Assembly (NCBI GenBank): GCA_018268575.1
Contig: JAFDWF010000119.1
Location: 1-64,000, forward strand
Origin: Actinomycetota bacterium
GTDB lineage: Bacteria > Actinomycetota > Thermoleophilia > Solirubrobacterales > 70-9
Direction: 5' to 3'
Length of the DNA: 64,000 nucleotides
Positions 1 through 9,143 of this stretch are shown one piece after another (position 1 is the first letter of the stretch; the number at the start of each line of letters is the position of its first letter). The notes beneath the pieces are model-generated. The model made no database searches. It was given only the letters and a program-made list of their open reading frames with translations, and had not been told where the DNA came from. Position numbers and translations under genes: made by a program.

Positions 1-70
1 CGGCCGTCACGAAGACGTCGCAATCGTCACGGAGACGTACGATCCACCGTCGGTCCACAAAGGTCAAGGG

Positions 71-120
71 CTCCCTCGTAAACCTGGGCACACCCTGGTG
101 TGCCCAGGTCTACGAGGGAG
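71..120. repeat. 23-bp stem inverted repeat, tetraloop
   Basis: The arms at 71-93 and 98-120 pair over 23 positions with a single mismatch and a CCTG loop, so the RNA or cruciform would be a very stable hairpin. The inner part contains GGGCAC/GTGCCC, the same words found in the hairpins at the tRNA-associated junctions near 26.3, 32.8 and 44.3 kb. There is no U-tract, so it is not a typical rho-independent terminator. Confidence 0.8.
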
Positions 121-263
121 GATCTGAGCGATGAGGAACCGTGACCTTCCGTACCGAGGCGTCACCTTCGGCACGTCTCCGCCACCGGTCGCCGTCCCCG
201 GCGCGCCTCCCTTCACGATCCCCGCCGCTCGCCCGGACCCTCCGCCGTCTCCCCATGTCCCGG

Positions 264-309
264 CCTTTTCGGAGGCGGCCACAGCCTGCCCGGGTCGCCT
301 CCGAAAAGG
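264..309. repeat. 14-bp perfect inverted repeat
   Basis: The arms CCTTTTCGGAGGCG (264-277) and its reverse complement (296-309) are perfect and separated by 18 bp. The function is unknown. It could be a bidirectional terminator for the minus-strand gene ending at 411, or an extragenic palindrome. Confidence 0.75.
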
Positions 310-383
310 TCCCGTCCCTTCCCGTCCCGCCAAGGCGGTCCCGTCCCTTTCGTCCCGCCGACCGCGCCCCTTCCGTCCCGCCG
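308..383. repeat. Imperfect tandem C-rich repeat
   Basis: About two and a half units of roughly 28 bp, each containing GTCCCGTCCCTT followed by CGTCCCGCC, run head to tail. The units differ at several positions and there are no spacers, so this is a short degenerate tandem repeat and not a CRISPR array. Confidence 0.5.
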
Positions 384-410
384 GAGCGCCATCTCAGAAC
401 CACTACCCGC

Positions 411-1319
411 CTAGCCCGGCCACCCCGCGAACGCGGCGACCGGGAGCCCAGGCGTCGGCGGCCGGCAGCGGAAGAGGGCTCCCGACAGGGGTGAGCTCGC
501 CGCGGCCGGCAGGTGGGCGGCGCTCGTCACGTAGAGGTCTTCGAGCGCGGGCCCGGCGAAGGCGCAGCTGGTGACCAGGGGGACGGGGAGGCGGAGTTGG
601 CCCGCGGGACGGCCGTCGGGCCGGAAGCGGCGCAGCGTGCCGGCGCCGAACAGCGCTACCCAGATGCAGCCCTCCGCGTCCACCGCCAGCCCGTCCGGCA
701 CGCCCTCCGAGGGAGGGATCTCGACCAGCGTCCGGCGCGCGCCGAGGCTGCCCGACCCGAGGTCGAACTCGAACTGGTCGATCCGCCGGAGCGCGCTGTC
801 GACGTAGTACATCGTGTCGCCGTCCGGGGACCAGCCGATCCCGTTGGAGACCACCACGCCGCCGAGCAGCCGGCGCACGGAGTCGTCGGGCGAGAGCCGG
901 TAGAGCGCCGCGGTCGGCTCGTCGACTTCCGACATCGACCCCGCCCAGAAGCGCCCCCGCGGGTCGCACTTGCCGTCGTTCATCCGGGTGCGCGGCTGGT
1001 CGGCCTCGATCGCGGCGAGCCGCACCACCCGGCCCGACTGCTCGAGTCGCAGGAACCCGCTGCGGGCGGCGAGCACCATCCCGCCACGGGCGGCGGGCAC
1101 CGCGGCGCCGACCCGCTCGCCGACCGCGGTGGTGACGCAGCGTCCGCTCCGCGGGTCGAGCCGGTGGACGGCCTCGCCGTGGACGTCGACCCAGGTGAGC
1201 CGACCGCCGGCCGCATCCCAGGCCGGGCTCTCCCCGAGTCGACAGCGGGGGACGCCGGGAACGGGCGTCGGCAGGCGCGGAGCCGGCGGTCGGCGGAGTT
1301 TGGGCAGCGACGGTGGCAA
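411..1319 (-). CDS. SMP-30/gluconolactonase family protein
   Basis: The predicted 302-aa six-bladed beta-propeller of the SMP-30/gluconolactonase/LRE family hydrolyses sugar lactones to aldonic acids using a divalent metal. The family's metal and active-site signature is visible: E30 in GES-PAWD, N114-D115 in the NDGKCD segment, N159 in VSNGIGW and D209 in PDGLAVD. The start is a TTG at 1319; a shorter start is possible because the first 25 residues are Pro/Arg-rich and lie before the propeller. It is divergent from the dppD-dppF unit and shares an 80-bp intergenic region with a LacI-type palindrome. This fits sugar lactone processing in the same pathway as the transporter. It could instead act on another lactone. 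Confidence 0.85.
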   Translation of the reverse strand: MPPSLPKLRRPPAPRLPTPVPGVPRCRLGESPAWDAAGGRLTWVDVHGEAVHRLDPRSGRCVTTAVGERVGAAVPAARGGMVLAARSGFLRLEQSGRVVRLAAIEADQPRTRMNDGKCDPRGRFWAGSMSEVDEPTAALYRLSPDDSVRRLLGGVVVSNGIGWSPDGDTMYYVDSALRRIDQFEFDLGSGSLGARRTLVEIPPSEGVPDGLAVDAEGCIWVALFGAGTLRRFRPDGRPAGQLRLPVPLVTSCAFAGPALEDLYVTSAAHLPAAASSPLSGALFRCRPPTPGLPVAAFAGWPG

Positions 1320-1326
1320 GAGTTGC

Positions 1327-1338
1327 GAAACCGATTTC
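1327..1338. promoter_or_regulatory. LacI-type operator (one mismatch)
   Basis: GAAACCGATTTC differs by one base from the perfect palindrome GAAACCGGTTTC found at 5372. It sits between the divergent SMP-30 and dppD starts, 8 bp from the former and 61 bp from the latter. The central-CG palindrome is typical of LacI/GalR operators. It could control both directions. Confidence 0.6.
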
Positions 1339-1399
1339 CTTCAGGGTATATTGCACGTCGTCGCCGCTCTTCGGCGACGCGCCACAGGGATCGCAGACC

Positions 1400-2416
1400 A
1401 TGACCGTCCTCGACGTACGAGAGCTCCGAACCACCTTTCAGACGCGGGAAGGCGCCGCCTGCGCGGTCGACGGCGTCTCCTTCACGCTGGAGCGCGGCCG
1501 GGTCCTCGGCCTGGTCGGGGAGTCGGGCTCCGGCAAGTCGGTCACCAGCCTCTCGCTGATGCGGCTGCTGCCGCGCGGGGTCAGCGTCGAAGGCCAGGCG
1601 CTGTTGAACGGATTCGACCTGGTGACGGCCGACGACGCCGACCTGCGGCGCCTCCGCGGCGATGAGATCGCGATGATCTTCCAGGACCCGACGACGAGCC
1701 TGAACCCGGTCTACACCGTCGGTTGGCAGGTCGAAGAGATGATCCGGCTGCACAACGAGATCCCCCGCGCCCAGGTCCACCAGCGGGCGCGCGACATGCT
1801 CGGCGCGGTCGGGATCGCGCAACCGGCCGCCCGCCTCGACGACTACCCGCACCAGTTCTCGGGCGGCATGCGCCAGCGGGTGATGATCGCGATGGCGCTG
1901 GCCAACAACCCTTCGGTGCTGATCGCCGACGAGCCGACGACGGCGCTCGACGTCACCACCCAGGCCCAGATCCTGGTGCTGCTGCGCCGGCTGCGCGCCG
2001 AGTTCGACTCGGCGATCATGCTGATCACCCACGACCTCGGCGTCGTCGCCGAGATCTGCGACGACGTCGCCGTCATGTACGGCGGCAGGATCGTCGAGCG
2101 CGCGCCCGTCGACGAGATCTTCGAGTCGCCGCGCCATCCCTACACCTGGGGCCTGCTCGACTCGATGCCGAGCCGGGCGACCTCCGGCCGGTTGCGGTCG
2201 ATCCCGGGCACGCCGCCGTCGCTAACTGAGCTGCCCGGCGGCTGCCGCTTCCATCCCCGCTGCCCGGTGGCGATGGAGAAGTGCCGCACCGATGCGCCCG
2301 CGCTGCGGTCCGCCGGCGGAGGCGACGACGGGCACCTCGACGCCTGTCACCTCGCGGCGGAGCAGAAGCGCGCCCGCGGCCAGGGCCTCGCCTCGGCACC
2401 GGCGGCGTCGCGATGA
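1400..2416 (+). CDS. dppD: Oligopeptide/dipeptide-type ABC transporter ATPase (DppD)
   Basis: This 338-aa cytoplasmic ATPase is one of a DppD/DppF pair. The Walker A motif GESGSGKS lies near residue 43, the ABC signature FSGGMRQRV follows, and Walker B is [11 protein letters not shown]. The C-terminal oligopeptide-transporter extension carries the conserved CRFHPRCP cysteine motif. I chose the ATG at 1400 because the ABC fold begins within five residues of it; the open frame extends upstream without conserved sequence. The stop overlaps the next start by 4 bp (ATGA). Given the sugar-acting neighbours, this Dpp-type system more likely imports a glycoside or oligosaccharide than peptides. Confidence 0.93.
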   Translation: MTVLDVRELRTTFQTREGAACAVDGVSFTLERGRVLGLVGESGSGKSVTSLSLMRLLPRGVSVEGQALLNGFDLVTADDADLRRLRGDEIAMIFQDPTTSLNPVYTVGWQVEEMIRLHNEIPRAQVHQRARDMLGAVGIAQPAARLDDYPHQFSGGMRQRVMIAMALANNPSVLIADEPTTALDVTTQAQILVLLRRLRAEFDSAIMLITHDLGVVAEICDDVAVMYGGRIVERAPVDEIFESPRHPYTWGLLDSMPSRATSGRLRSIPGTPPSLTELPGGCRFHPRCPVAMEKCRTDAPALRSAGGGDDGHLDACHLAAEQKRARGQGLASAPAASR

Positions 2417-3462
2417 CCGAGCCGCTGCTGGTGGTCGAGGACCTGGTCAAGGACTTCCCGGTCCGGCGCGGCGCGGTCTTCGGCCGTCAGGTCGGGACGG
2501 TGCGCGCGGTCGACGGGGTCAGCTTCGACGTGCGACCGGGGGAGACGCTCGGGATCGTCGGCGAATCCGGCTGCGGCAAGTCGACCCTGGCGCGCTGCGT
2601 CATGCGCCTGCTCGACGTCGAGTCGGGTCGGATCGAATTCGCCGGCCGCGACATCACCCACCTCTCCCGCCGGGAGATGCGGGACGTCCGCAGTGACCTG
2701 ATGATGGTCTTCCAGGACCCCTACGAGTCGCTCAACCCGCACATGCGCGTCGGCGACATCATCGCCGAACCGCTGGAGATCTATAAGCGCCGGCCGGAGG
2801 GGGGGATCCGCCACCGGGTCAAGGAGCTGCTCGACCGGGTCGGGCTGCGGCCCGAGCACTACGACCGGTTCCCGCACGAGTTCTCCGGCGGCCAGCGCCA
2901 GCGGATCGGCATCGCCCGCGCGCTCGCGCTGGAGCCGAAGCTGATCGTCTGCGACGAGCCGGTCACCGCGCTCGACGTCTCGGTGCAGGCCCAGATCCTC
3001 AACCTGCTGAGCGATCTCCAGGGCGAGTTCGGGCTCACCTACATCTTCATCGCCCACGACCTCGACGTGGTGCGCCACGTCTCCGACCGCCTCTGCGTGA
3101 TGTACCTCGGTCAGATCAGCGAGCGCGGGCGTTGCGAGGACGTCTACCGCCATCCTCGCCACCCGTATTCGGCCTCGTTGATGGCGGCGGTCCCGATCGC
3201 CGACCCGAAGCTGGCACGGGCCCGCAAGCCGATCGTCCTCGAGGGCGAGATCCCGAGCCCGCTCGACCGGCCGGGCGCCTGCCGCTTCCACCCCCGCTGT
3301 CCGCGCGCGACCGAGATCTGCGCCGCCGAGGATCCCCCCGCCCGCCAGTTCGAGCCCGATCACGAGGCCCACTGCTACTTCCCGGTCGAGCGGTGGCCGC
3401 TCGACGATCCTTCGGAGCTCGCCTCGCGGACCGACCCCGACGCCGCCGTCCAGTCCTCCTGA
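2413..3462 (+). CDS. dppF: Oligopeptide/dipeptide-type ABC transporter ATPase (DppF)
   Basis: This 349-aa protein is the second ATPase of the transporter. It shows Walker A GESGCGKST, signature FSGGQRQRIGIA, Walker B IVCDEPVTALD, and the C-terminal [14 protein letters not shown] motif with several cysteines. It follows dppD with a 4-bp overlap and is followed 4 bp later by the LLM monooxygenase, so the three form one transcription unit. The matching permeases and binding protein are probably those at 5418-9117, although the second set at 46583-48250 and 61941-64000 carries its own ATPase. Confidence 0.93.
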   Translation: MTEPLLVVEDLVKDFPVRRGAVFGRQVGTVRAVDGVSFDVRPGETLGIVGESGCGKSTLARCVMRLLDVESGRIEFAGRDITHLSRREMRDVRSDLMMVFQDPYESLNPHMRVGDIIAEPLEIYKRRPEGGIRHRVKELLDRVGLRPEHYDRFPHEFSGGQRQRIGIARALALEPKLIVCDEPVTALDVSVQAQILNLLSDLQGEFGLTYIFIAHDLDVVRHVSDRLCVMYLGQISERGRCEDVYRHPRHPYSASLMAAVPIADPKLARARKPIVLEGEIPSPLDRPGACRFHPRCPRATEICAAEDPPARQFEPDHEAHCYFPVERWPLDDPSELASRTDPDAAVQSS

Positions 3463-3466
3463 TCGG

Positions 3467-4345
3467 GTGAAGCTCGCCATCCAATTTGCCTCCTTCAGCT
3501 CTCCGGGAGGCGCCGCGAACATCGTCTCGAGCCTCGCCTCCACTGCCCGCGCGGCCGAGGAGGGCGGCGCCGACCAGTTCACCTTGATGGACCACTGGCT
3601 CCAGATCCCGTCGGTCGGGCCGCCCGGCGAGCCGATGCTGGAGGGCTACACGGCGCTCGGCTACATCGCCGCGCAGACCGAGCGGATGCGCCTCGGCCTC
3701 CTGGTGGGCGGGGTCACCTACCGTCACCCCGGCCTGCTGGCGAAGACCGTGACCACGCTCGACGTCCTCTCCGGCGGCCGCGCCCAGCTCGGCCTCGGCG
3801 CCGCCTGGTTCGAGGCGGAGCACGAGGCGCTCGGCGTCCCCTACCCACCTACGCCCGAGCGCTTCGAGCGGCTCGAGGAGGCGATCCAGATCTGCCTGCA
3901 GATGTGGAGCGAGGACGACGGGCCCTACGAGGGCAGGCACTACCGGCTGGCCGAGACGCTCTGCTCGCCGCCGCCGCTGCAGCGCCCCCGCCCGTCGCTG
4001 ATGATCGGGGGCGGGGGAGAGAGGAAGACGCTGCGGCTGGTCGCCCGCTATGCCGACGCCTGCAACCTGGACGGCGAGGACAGCGACGTCGCCGCCCACA
4101 AGCTGGAGGTGCTGAGAGGCCATTGCGAGGCCGAGGGCCGCGACTACGGGGAGATCGAGAAGACGATCTCCTACGGCGCCGACCCGCTTGCGGACGTCGA
4201 GCGCTTCCTCGCCGAGATGGAGGCGATGGCGCGGCTCGGAGTCGACCGGGTCTGGCTGTCGAACCGCGGCGTCGTCGACTCGCCCGCCTGGGTCGAGCAG
4301 GTCTGCGGGCGAACGGTGTCGCGGTTGGCCGAACTGGGCCGGTAG
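3467..4345 (+). CDS. LLM-class F420-dependent oxidoreductase
   Basis: This 292-aa TIM-barrel protein of the bacterial luciferase-like superfamily probably uses coenzyme F420 (or FMN) to oxidise or reduce a small organic substrate. The N-terminal KLAIQF strand, the segment VGGVTYRHPGLLAKTVTTLD and the GGRAQLGLGAAW region are characteristic. It starts with GTG 4 bp after dppF and ends 6 bp before the convergent beta-lactamase-fold gene. Its substrate is not indicated by sequence. Co-transcription with a sugar transporter suggests a sugar or glycoside oxidation step. F420 use supports an actinobacterial host. Confidence 0.82.
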   Translation: MKLAIQFASFSSPGGAANIVSSLASTARAAEEGGADQFTLMDHWLQIPSVGPPGEPMLEGYTALGYIAAQTERMRLGLLVGGVTYRHPGLLAKTVTTLDVLSGGRAQLGLGAAWFEAEHEALGVPYPPTPERFERLEEAIQICLQMWSEDDGPYEGRHYRLAETLCSPPPLQRPRPSLMIGGGGERKTLRLVARYADACNLDGEDSDVAAHKLEVLRGHCEAEGRDYGEIEKTISYGADPLADVERFLAEMEAMARLGVDRVWLSNRGVVDSPAWVEQVCGRTVSRLAELGR

Positions 4346-4351
4346 GGCAGG

Positions 4352-5332
4352 TCAGAGCCGCCGGAACGTGCGCGGGCGATCTTCGGAGGCGCCCACCTCG
4401 CCGCTCGCGATCGCCTCCTCGAGGATGCCCGCCACGGTCATCGCCAGGTCCGCGGGCCGGCAGCGAAGCGGCCGCGAGTAGCCGCCCAGGACCCCTTCGC
4501 AGATCGAGCCGAGCGAGGCGCCCCCGGCCCCGATCGACGCCAGCGTGAGGCGCTCGAGCTCGGCCGCGGCCCGGCGCGAGTCGGCCAGGAACGCGGGCAC
4601 GGCGGCGTCGGTCATCGTCGGCTCGTGGGCGCAGAGAAGGGTGCGGGGCGCCAGCCCCTCGACCCGGGCGACCGTCGCCCGGTAGGCGGTCGGCGAGCAG
4701 AACTGGGGGGCGAACTTCAGCCCGCCGGTCAGGTTCGGGATGCCGAAGCCCATCACCGCGTCGGCCGCGATCAGGATCCGCCGGTCGGCGAGCCAGACGC
4801 CGGTGTGCCCAGGGCTATGGCCCGGCAGCTCGACGATCGTCACCTGCCGATCGTCGCCGAGCGGCAGGGCGGTGTCGGCCTCGAGCAGGCGATCGATCCG
4901 GTAGTCGCCGCCGAGCCGCGAGCGCAAGCGGGCGATCGCCCGTGGGTCGGGCCCGACCCCGTCCTCGGCGTGGGCGAGGTAGCGGTTCTCGATCGTCCGC
5001 GCGGCGCTGCCGAGCTGGGGTCGGTCGCGGACGTGGGCGTGGACCTCGGCCCAGGGCACGGCCGCCAGCAGGGCGCTGGTGCCGCCGCAGTGGTCGCTGT
5101 CGGGGTGGGTCAGGAGCACGAGGAGCCGGCGCTCGGCGGAGAGCCGTCGATGCGCCTCGAGGAACGGCAGCAGCGAGGCCGCCGGGCTTTCGGGAAGGCC
5201 GGTGTCGACGACCAGGGTCGCCGCGGGCGCGAGCAGCACGAACTGGCTGATCCAGCGGTCGTCGTCCAGCTGGCGGAGGCGGTAGAGCCCCTCGCCCACT
5301 GCTTCGACGTTCGGGGGAGAAGATTCGGTCAT
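4352..5332 (-). CDS. Metallo-beta-lactamase-fold hydrolase
   Basis: This 326-aa protein has the metal-binding signature THPDSDHCGG (HxDxDH type) near residue 100, a second histidine cluster in LPGHSPGHTG and an aspartate in IAADAV. This is the glyoxalase II/lactonase-like subgroup. I chose the ATG at 5332 because conserved sequence begins soon after; the upstream extension overlaps the divergent promoter. It is convergent with the LLM gene and divergent from the substrate-binding protein at 5418, sharing the operator at 5372. The likely role is hydrolysis of a lactone or thioester intermediate; the exact substrate is unknown. Confidence 0.8.
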   Translation of the reverse strand: MTESSPPNVEAVGEGLYRLRQLDDDRWISQFVLLAPAATLVVDTGLPESPAASLLPFLEAHRRLSAERRLLVLLTHPDSDHCGGTSALLAAVPWAEVHAHVRDRPQLGSAARTIENRYLAHAEDGVGPDPRAIARLRSRLGGDYRIDRLLEADTALPLGDDRQVTIVELPGHSPGHTGVWLADRRILIAADAVMGFGIPNLTGGLKFAPQFCSPTAYRATVARVEGLAPRTLLCAHEPTMTDAAVPAFLADSRRAAAELERLTLASIGAGGASLGSICEGVLGGYSRPLRCRPADLAMTVAGILEEAIASGEVGASEDRPRTFRRL

Positions 5333-5371
5333 GGCGTTGACAGCCGTAAGGGCGGTTGGTACGTTCGTCAG

Positions 5372-5383
5372 GAAACCGGTTTC
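5372..5383. promoter_or_regulatory. LacI-type operator, perfect palindrome GAAACCGGTTTC
   Basis: This perfect 12-bp palindrome has a central CG pair, between the beta-lactamase-fold gene (minus) and the substrate-binding-protein operon (plus, start 5418). The same sequence recurs with one change at 1327 and 12668. It is the best-conserved copy of a putative LacI-family operator. Confidence 0.7.
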
Positions 5384-5417
5384 TGTCCGGTCCAACCATA
5401 CCCCCTTGGGAGAAGGC

Positions 5418-7103
5418 ATGCGCGAAAAGCTGCGTACACTCATCGGACTCAACAGCCCCGGCCGCCTCTGGCGGGTGGCCGCGGCACTGGCGGTGGGTGT
5501 CGCCGTCGTCCTCTCGGTCAGCGCCTGTGGAAGCAGCTCGCCCACGGCGGCGAGCGGCTCCGAAGGGTCGTCTGAATCGATCCCGAACCCGACCGTGACG
5601 ATCGGTGTCTACCACGAAGACCTCTTCGAATCGATCGACACCAACCTCTGGGACTCCCTGACGTCGGTGGAGATCGGCCGGCTCACCTGCGTGCCGCTGG
5701 TCTGGTACCCGAACGAGAGCGGGAAGGCGGGGGAAGAATTGTCGCCGGGGCTGGCGGAAGAAATGCCGACGGTCTCCAGTGACGGCCTCACCTACACCTT
5801 CAAGATCCGTCCGGGCCTCGAATTCTCCAACGGGAAGCCGCTCACCGCGGAAGACATCAAGTACACCTTCTACCGCATCTACAAAGTCGACCCAGGTGTC
5901 TTCCTGCCGCCGATCGTCGGCTCCCAGGAAGTGATCGAAGGCAAGGCGAACGAAGTGTCCGGCGTCGAAGCCAAGGGCAACACGCTGACCATCCACCTGA
6001 CCGAACGGAACGGTGCCTTCCTGCAGAGCATCTCGCAGGCGTACACCTGCCCGGTTCCGCGCGGTACCACGCTCAAGGTGGACGAAAGCGGCGACCTGCC
6101 CGCCACCGGGCCCTACATGATCAAGTCCTACCAGCCCACCCAGCAGCTGGTCCTGGTGCGCAACCCGCACTTCGACACGGCCCTCGGGCCGAAGGGCGTG
6201 GCCGGGAAATTCATCTTCGACCTGGCCCTCGACCAGACGCAGGCGCTGACGAAAATCAAACTCGGTCAGCTGGCGACCACGATCGAGAGCCTGCCGGCCT
6301 CCGACGCCCTGCTGGCGAGGAACGACCCGACGCTGAAAGGGCACGTCTTCTCCAACGTCACCTCGACCCTGAACTACCTATGGATGAACAACGACGTCGC
6401 TCCGTTCAACAACGTCGACGTGCGCAAGGCGGTCAACTACGCCCTCGACCGCAACCAGCTGGTCAAGGTCAGCGGCGGCAGCAACGCGGTCGAGTCCTGG
6501 GAGGAGATGATCCCGCCACCGCTCGCGGGCAAGTCCAAGGAACTCTACCCGAGTGAACCGGAACTCACCAAGGCGAAGCAGCTGATGAAGGAATCGGGCA
6601 TCTCACTGCCGGTGAGCACGACCCTCTACACCCCGAGCCTCACCAACCTCCCGCTTGTCGCCCAGGTCATCCAGCAGGACCTCGAACCGATCGGGATCAA
6701 GGTCAACGTCCACGTCGCCTCGACCACGGTGACCTCCGCCTACACGTCGGTCCGCTCGCACCACGCTCCGGCCGGCTTCGGCGCCTGGACGCAGGACTAT
6801 CCCGACGGCGGGGACTTCATGCAGCTGGTCGATCCGCGGGAGATCAACAGCGATTCCGACCACTCGCATTTCAACGTCCCGAGCATGATCCCGAAGTTCA
6901 AGGCGGCGGCTGAAACGAGCGGTAAGGAACGTGAAATCGCCTACCAGGAACTTGCCGCGGAAGTCCAGGAAAACTACGCTCCCTGGGCGCCGCTCTTCAT
7001 GCAAGTCTCGACCCAGGCGACTGCCCCTAACGTGACCGGATTCGAATGGCAAGGCGCGGCCAGCATGCCGCTGCTGACCAGCATCGGGCTCACCGAAGAA
7101 TGA
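5418..7103 (+). CDS. ABC transporter substrate-binding lipoprotein (family 5)
   Basis: This 561-aa extracytoplasmic solute-binding protein belongs to the DppA/OppA type (SBP_bac_5). The N-terminus has basic residues, a hydrophobic stretch (about 17-36) and a lipobox VSAC, so it is probably a lipoprotein. The mature part contains the family landmarks ISxGLTYTFKIRPGLEFSNG-like sequence, DVRKAVNYALDR and a late GFGAWTQDYPD segment. The start ATG at 5418 is preceded by a GGAGAAGG ribosome-binding site. It overlaps the permease gene by 4 bp. The neighbouring GH4, PIG-L and cupin genes suggest a glycoside or oligosaccharide ligand. Confidence 0.92.
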   Translation: MREKLRTLIGLNSPGRLWRVAAALAVGVAVVLSVSACGSSSPTAASGSEGSSESIPNPTVTIGVYHEDLFESIDTNLWDSLTSVEIGRLTCVPLVWYPNESGKAGEELSPGLAEEMPTVSSDGLTYTFKIRPGLEFSNGKPLTAEDIKYTFYRIYKVDPGVFLPPIVGSQEVIEGKANEVSGVEAKGNTLTIHLTERNGAFLQSISQAYTCPVPRGTTLKVDESGDLPATGPYMIKSYQPTQQLVLVRNPHFDTALGPKGVAGKFIFDLALDQTQALTKIKLGQLATTIESLPASDALLARNDPTLKGHVFSNVTSTLNYLWMNNDVAPFNNVDVRKAVNYALDRNQLVKVSGGSNAVESWEEMIPPPLAGKSKELYPSEPELTKAKQLMKESGISLPVSTTLYTPSLTNLPLVAQVIQQDLEPIGIKVNVHVASTTVTSAYTSVRSHHAPAGFGAWTQDYPDGGDFMQLVDPREINSDSDHSHFNVPSMIPKFKAAAETSGKEREIAYQELAAEVQENYAPWAPLFMQVSTQATAPNVTGFEWQGAASMPLLTSIGLTEE

Positions 7104-8125
7104 GCCCGGCTCCGGACGCACAGGCGGCCTCCGGAGCCACTCCCGGCCTGGCGGCCGAGGAGTCCGTCGACCTCGCGGTGGGCACCACCGAGGTGCCCGA
7201 GCGCAGTGCCCGGAGCTCAGGGCTCCGGGCACTGGTGCGCCGCAACCGCCTCGTCGCCGGCGCCGGCGCGATGACCCTGCTCCTGTTGGTCCTGGCGGTG
7301 GTCGGCGGACCGATCGCGGCGTCGATCACCGGCCATCCTCCGAACCGTCAGTACGACAACGCGCTGAGCGCGGAAGGGGTTCCGATCGGGGCCTTCGAAC
7401 GTACCTATGACGCCTCCGGCACCGCCCACGACCCGAACGGTGAATTGTTCGTGCTGGGCGCCGACCTGCTCGGGCGCGATCAGCTGGTGCGGGCGCTCTA
7501 CGGGCTTCGCACGTCGTTCACGATCGCGGTCGGCGGCGCGATCCTCGCGATCCTCGCCGGGATCGGGCTGGGCGTCACCGCGGGATACTTCGGCGGCTTC
7601 ACCGACGCGGTGATCTCGCGCGCGATCGAGGCCACGCTGGCCTTCCCGACCCTGCTGCTCGGGGTCGGCCTGGCGCTGGCCCTCGGGCCGGGGCTGCTCA
7701 ACGTCATCCTCGTGATCTCGATCTTCGGCTGGTACTACCCGGCGCGGATCGTCCGCAGCGTCACGATCGGCGTCCGCAACCTCCAGTACATCGAGGCGGC
7801 GACCTCGGTCGGCGCCTCGGTGCCGCGGATCCTTTTCCGCCACGTCCTGCCCCGCCTCTACTCGCCGATGCTGATCGCCGGGACCTCGGTGGTGGCGGCC
7901 AACGTGCTGTTCGAGGCGGGGCTCTCCTACCTGGGCCTGGGCGTGCCGCCACCGACCGCCACCTGGGGCCAGATGCTCTCCGACGCGGTCGGCTCCGGCT
8001 ACTACCAGATCGACCTCTGGCTGGCGATCGTGCCCGGTGTGTGCCTGGTCGTCGTTGTCCTCACCCTGAACCTCCTCGGCGACGGGCTGCGCGACGCACT
8101 CGACCAACGGGACAGCTACCTGTGA
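7100..8125 (+). CDS. dppC: ABC transporter permease (DppC type)
   Basis: This 341-aa inner-membrane permease has about six transmembrane segments, beginning with a hydrophobic helix around residues 60-80 after a long cytoplasmic N-terminus. The ATPase-contact loop with EAATSVGAS followed by RILFRHVLP is the EAA motif. The ATG at 7100 overlaps the SBP stop. The N-terminal 45 residues are acidic/Ala-rich and not conserved in the family. It pairs with the DppB-type permease encoded immediately downstream (GTG start overlapping by 4 bp). Confidence 0.92.
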   Translation: MSPAPDAQAASGATPGLAAEESVDLAVGTTEVPERSARSSGLRALVRRNRLVAGAGAMTLLLLVLAVVGGPIAASITGHPPNRQYDNALSAEGVPIGAFERTYDASGTAHDPNGELFVLGADLLGRDQLVRALYGLRTSFTIAVGGAILAILAGIGLGVTAGYFGGFTDAVISRAIEATLAFPTLLLGVGLALALGPGLLNVILVISIFGWYYPARIVRSVTIGVRNLQYIEAATSVGASVPRILFRHVLPRLYSPMLIAGTSVVAANVLFEAGLSYLGLGVPPPTATWGQMLSDAVGSGYYQIDLWLAIVPGVCLVVVVLTLNLLGDGLRDALDQRDSYL

Positions 8126-9117
8126 AGCGCTACATCGCCAAGCGGATCGGCGCCGGGTTCATCCAGGTGATCCTAGTCTCGACCATCGCCTGGGTCCTGT
8201 TCTTCCTGATCGCCGACGTGACCGGGGCGAGCCCGGCGGCGCGGGTGGCAGGCAAGAACGCCTCGCCGGCCGTGATCCATCAGGTGTCCGAACAGCTGGG
8301 CACCAGCCGGCCGTACATCGTCCAGTACCTCAACTACATGTGGAACCTCCTGCATGGGGACTTCGGCTACTCCTACTTCCAGCACCGCTCGGTGATCTCG
8401 ATCCTGCTTCCCGCCCTTGAGACGACCGCCTCGCTGGTCCTCGTCGCGGTGATCCTCTGGCTGGCGATCTCGATCCCGTTCGGCCTGCTGGCGGGCCTGC
8501 GCGCGGGCGGCGTCACCGACTACAGCATCCGGGTGTTGGTAGTCCTCGGGATCTCGGTACCCGTCTTCCTGCTCGCGCCGATGTTGAACTACCTGTTCGC
8601 CTACCAACCGGCGGTGGGCAAGTTCCTCTTCTTCACCCTGCCCGAACCGGTGACGATATTCCCGGTCGACGGTTACGTCAGCATCACCACCAATCCGGCC
8701 GAATGGCTGCGCCACCTGATCCTGCCGGCGATGTCGATCGCCTGCATCACCGCCGCCCTCTACGTGCGCTACATCCGCGCCCTGACGATGGAGAACCTGG
8801 GGCAGGACTACGTTCGCACCGCCCTCGCCAAGGGGGTCCGACGGCGCCGGCTGATCGGAGCCCACATGTCGAAGAACATGGCGCCGATCGTGGTGACGCT
8901 GATCGGCCTCGACGTCGGCGTAGCCCTGGGCGGGGTCCTCTTCGTCGAGAACGTCTTCGCCCTGCCCGGCCTCGGCTACGTCACCTACCAGGCGATCACC
9001 AACCTCGACTACGCCGTCGCCAGCGGCGCGATCACCTTCGCCGCGATCGTCGCGGTGACGATGAACACCCTGATCGACATCGCGCAGGGAGCACTCGACC
9101 CACGAACGCGGACCTAG
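8122..9117 (+). CDS. dppB: ABC transporter permease (DppB type)
   Basis: This 331-aa membrane protein opens with KRYIAKRIGAGFIQ and a first transmembrane helix typical of DppB. A periplasmic domain follows (VHQVSEQLG-like region and the GDFGYSYF segment), then further helices. The EAA-like loop YVRTALAKGVRRR and the C-terminal GxLFVENVFALPGLG are both DppB landmarks. Translation starts at a GTG overlapping the dppC stop. Its order after dppC is the reverse of the usual dppBC order. Confidence 0.92.
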   Translation: MKRYIAKRIGAGFIQVILVSTIAWVLFFLIADVTGASPAARVAGKNASPAVIHQVSEQLGTSRPYIVQYLNYMWNLLHGDFGYSYFQHRSVISILLPALETTASLVLVAVILWLAISIPFGLLAGLRAGGVTDYSIRVLVVLGISVPVFLLAPMLNYLFAYQPAVGKFLFFTLPEPVTIFPVDGYVSITTNPAEWLRHLILPAMSIACITAALYVRYIRALTMENLGQDYVRTALAKGVRRRRLIGAHMSKNMAPIVVTLIGLDVGVALGGVLFVENVFALPGLGYVTYQAITNLDYAVASGAITFAAIVAVTMNTLIDIAQGALDPRTRT

Positions 9118-9143
9118 TGACCGCGATGAAAGGAGACCACGCA

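Larger units (their letters stand above)
1..410. other. Intergenic region with strong inverted repeats
   Basis: I see no credible gene here. The stretch lies upstream of the window's first CDS, which ends at 411 on the minus strand. It holds two strong inverted repeats (71-120 and 264-309) and a C-rich, imperfectly repeated tract (about 308-383), listed separately. All reading frames are composed of low-complexity R/P/G-rich peptide and look non-coding. Confidence 0.6.

Noticed and set aside
308-383. CRISPR-like repeat tract
   Set aside because: The units are adjacent, degenerate and lack unique spacers. No cas gene is in the window.
4352-5332. True beta-lactamase
   Set aside because: The HxDxDH motif defines a broad hydrolase superfamily. 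Context and lack of a signal peptide favour a lactonase or thioesterase-like role.
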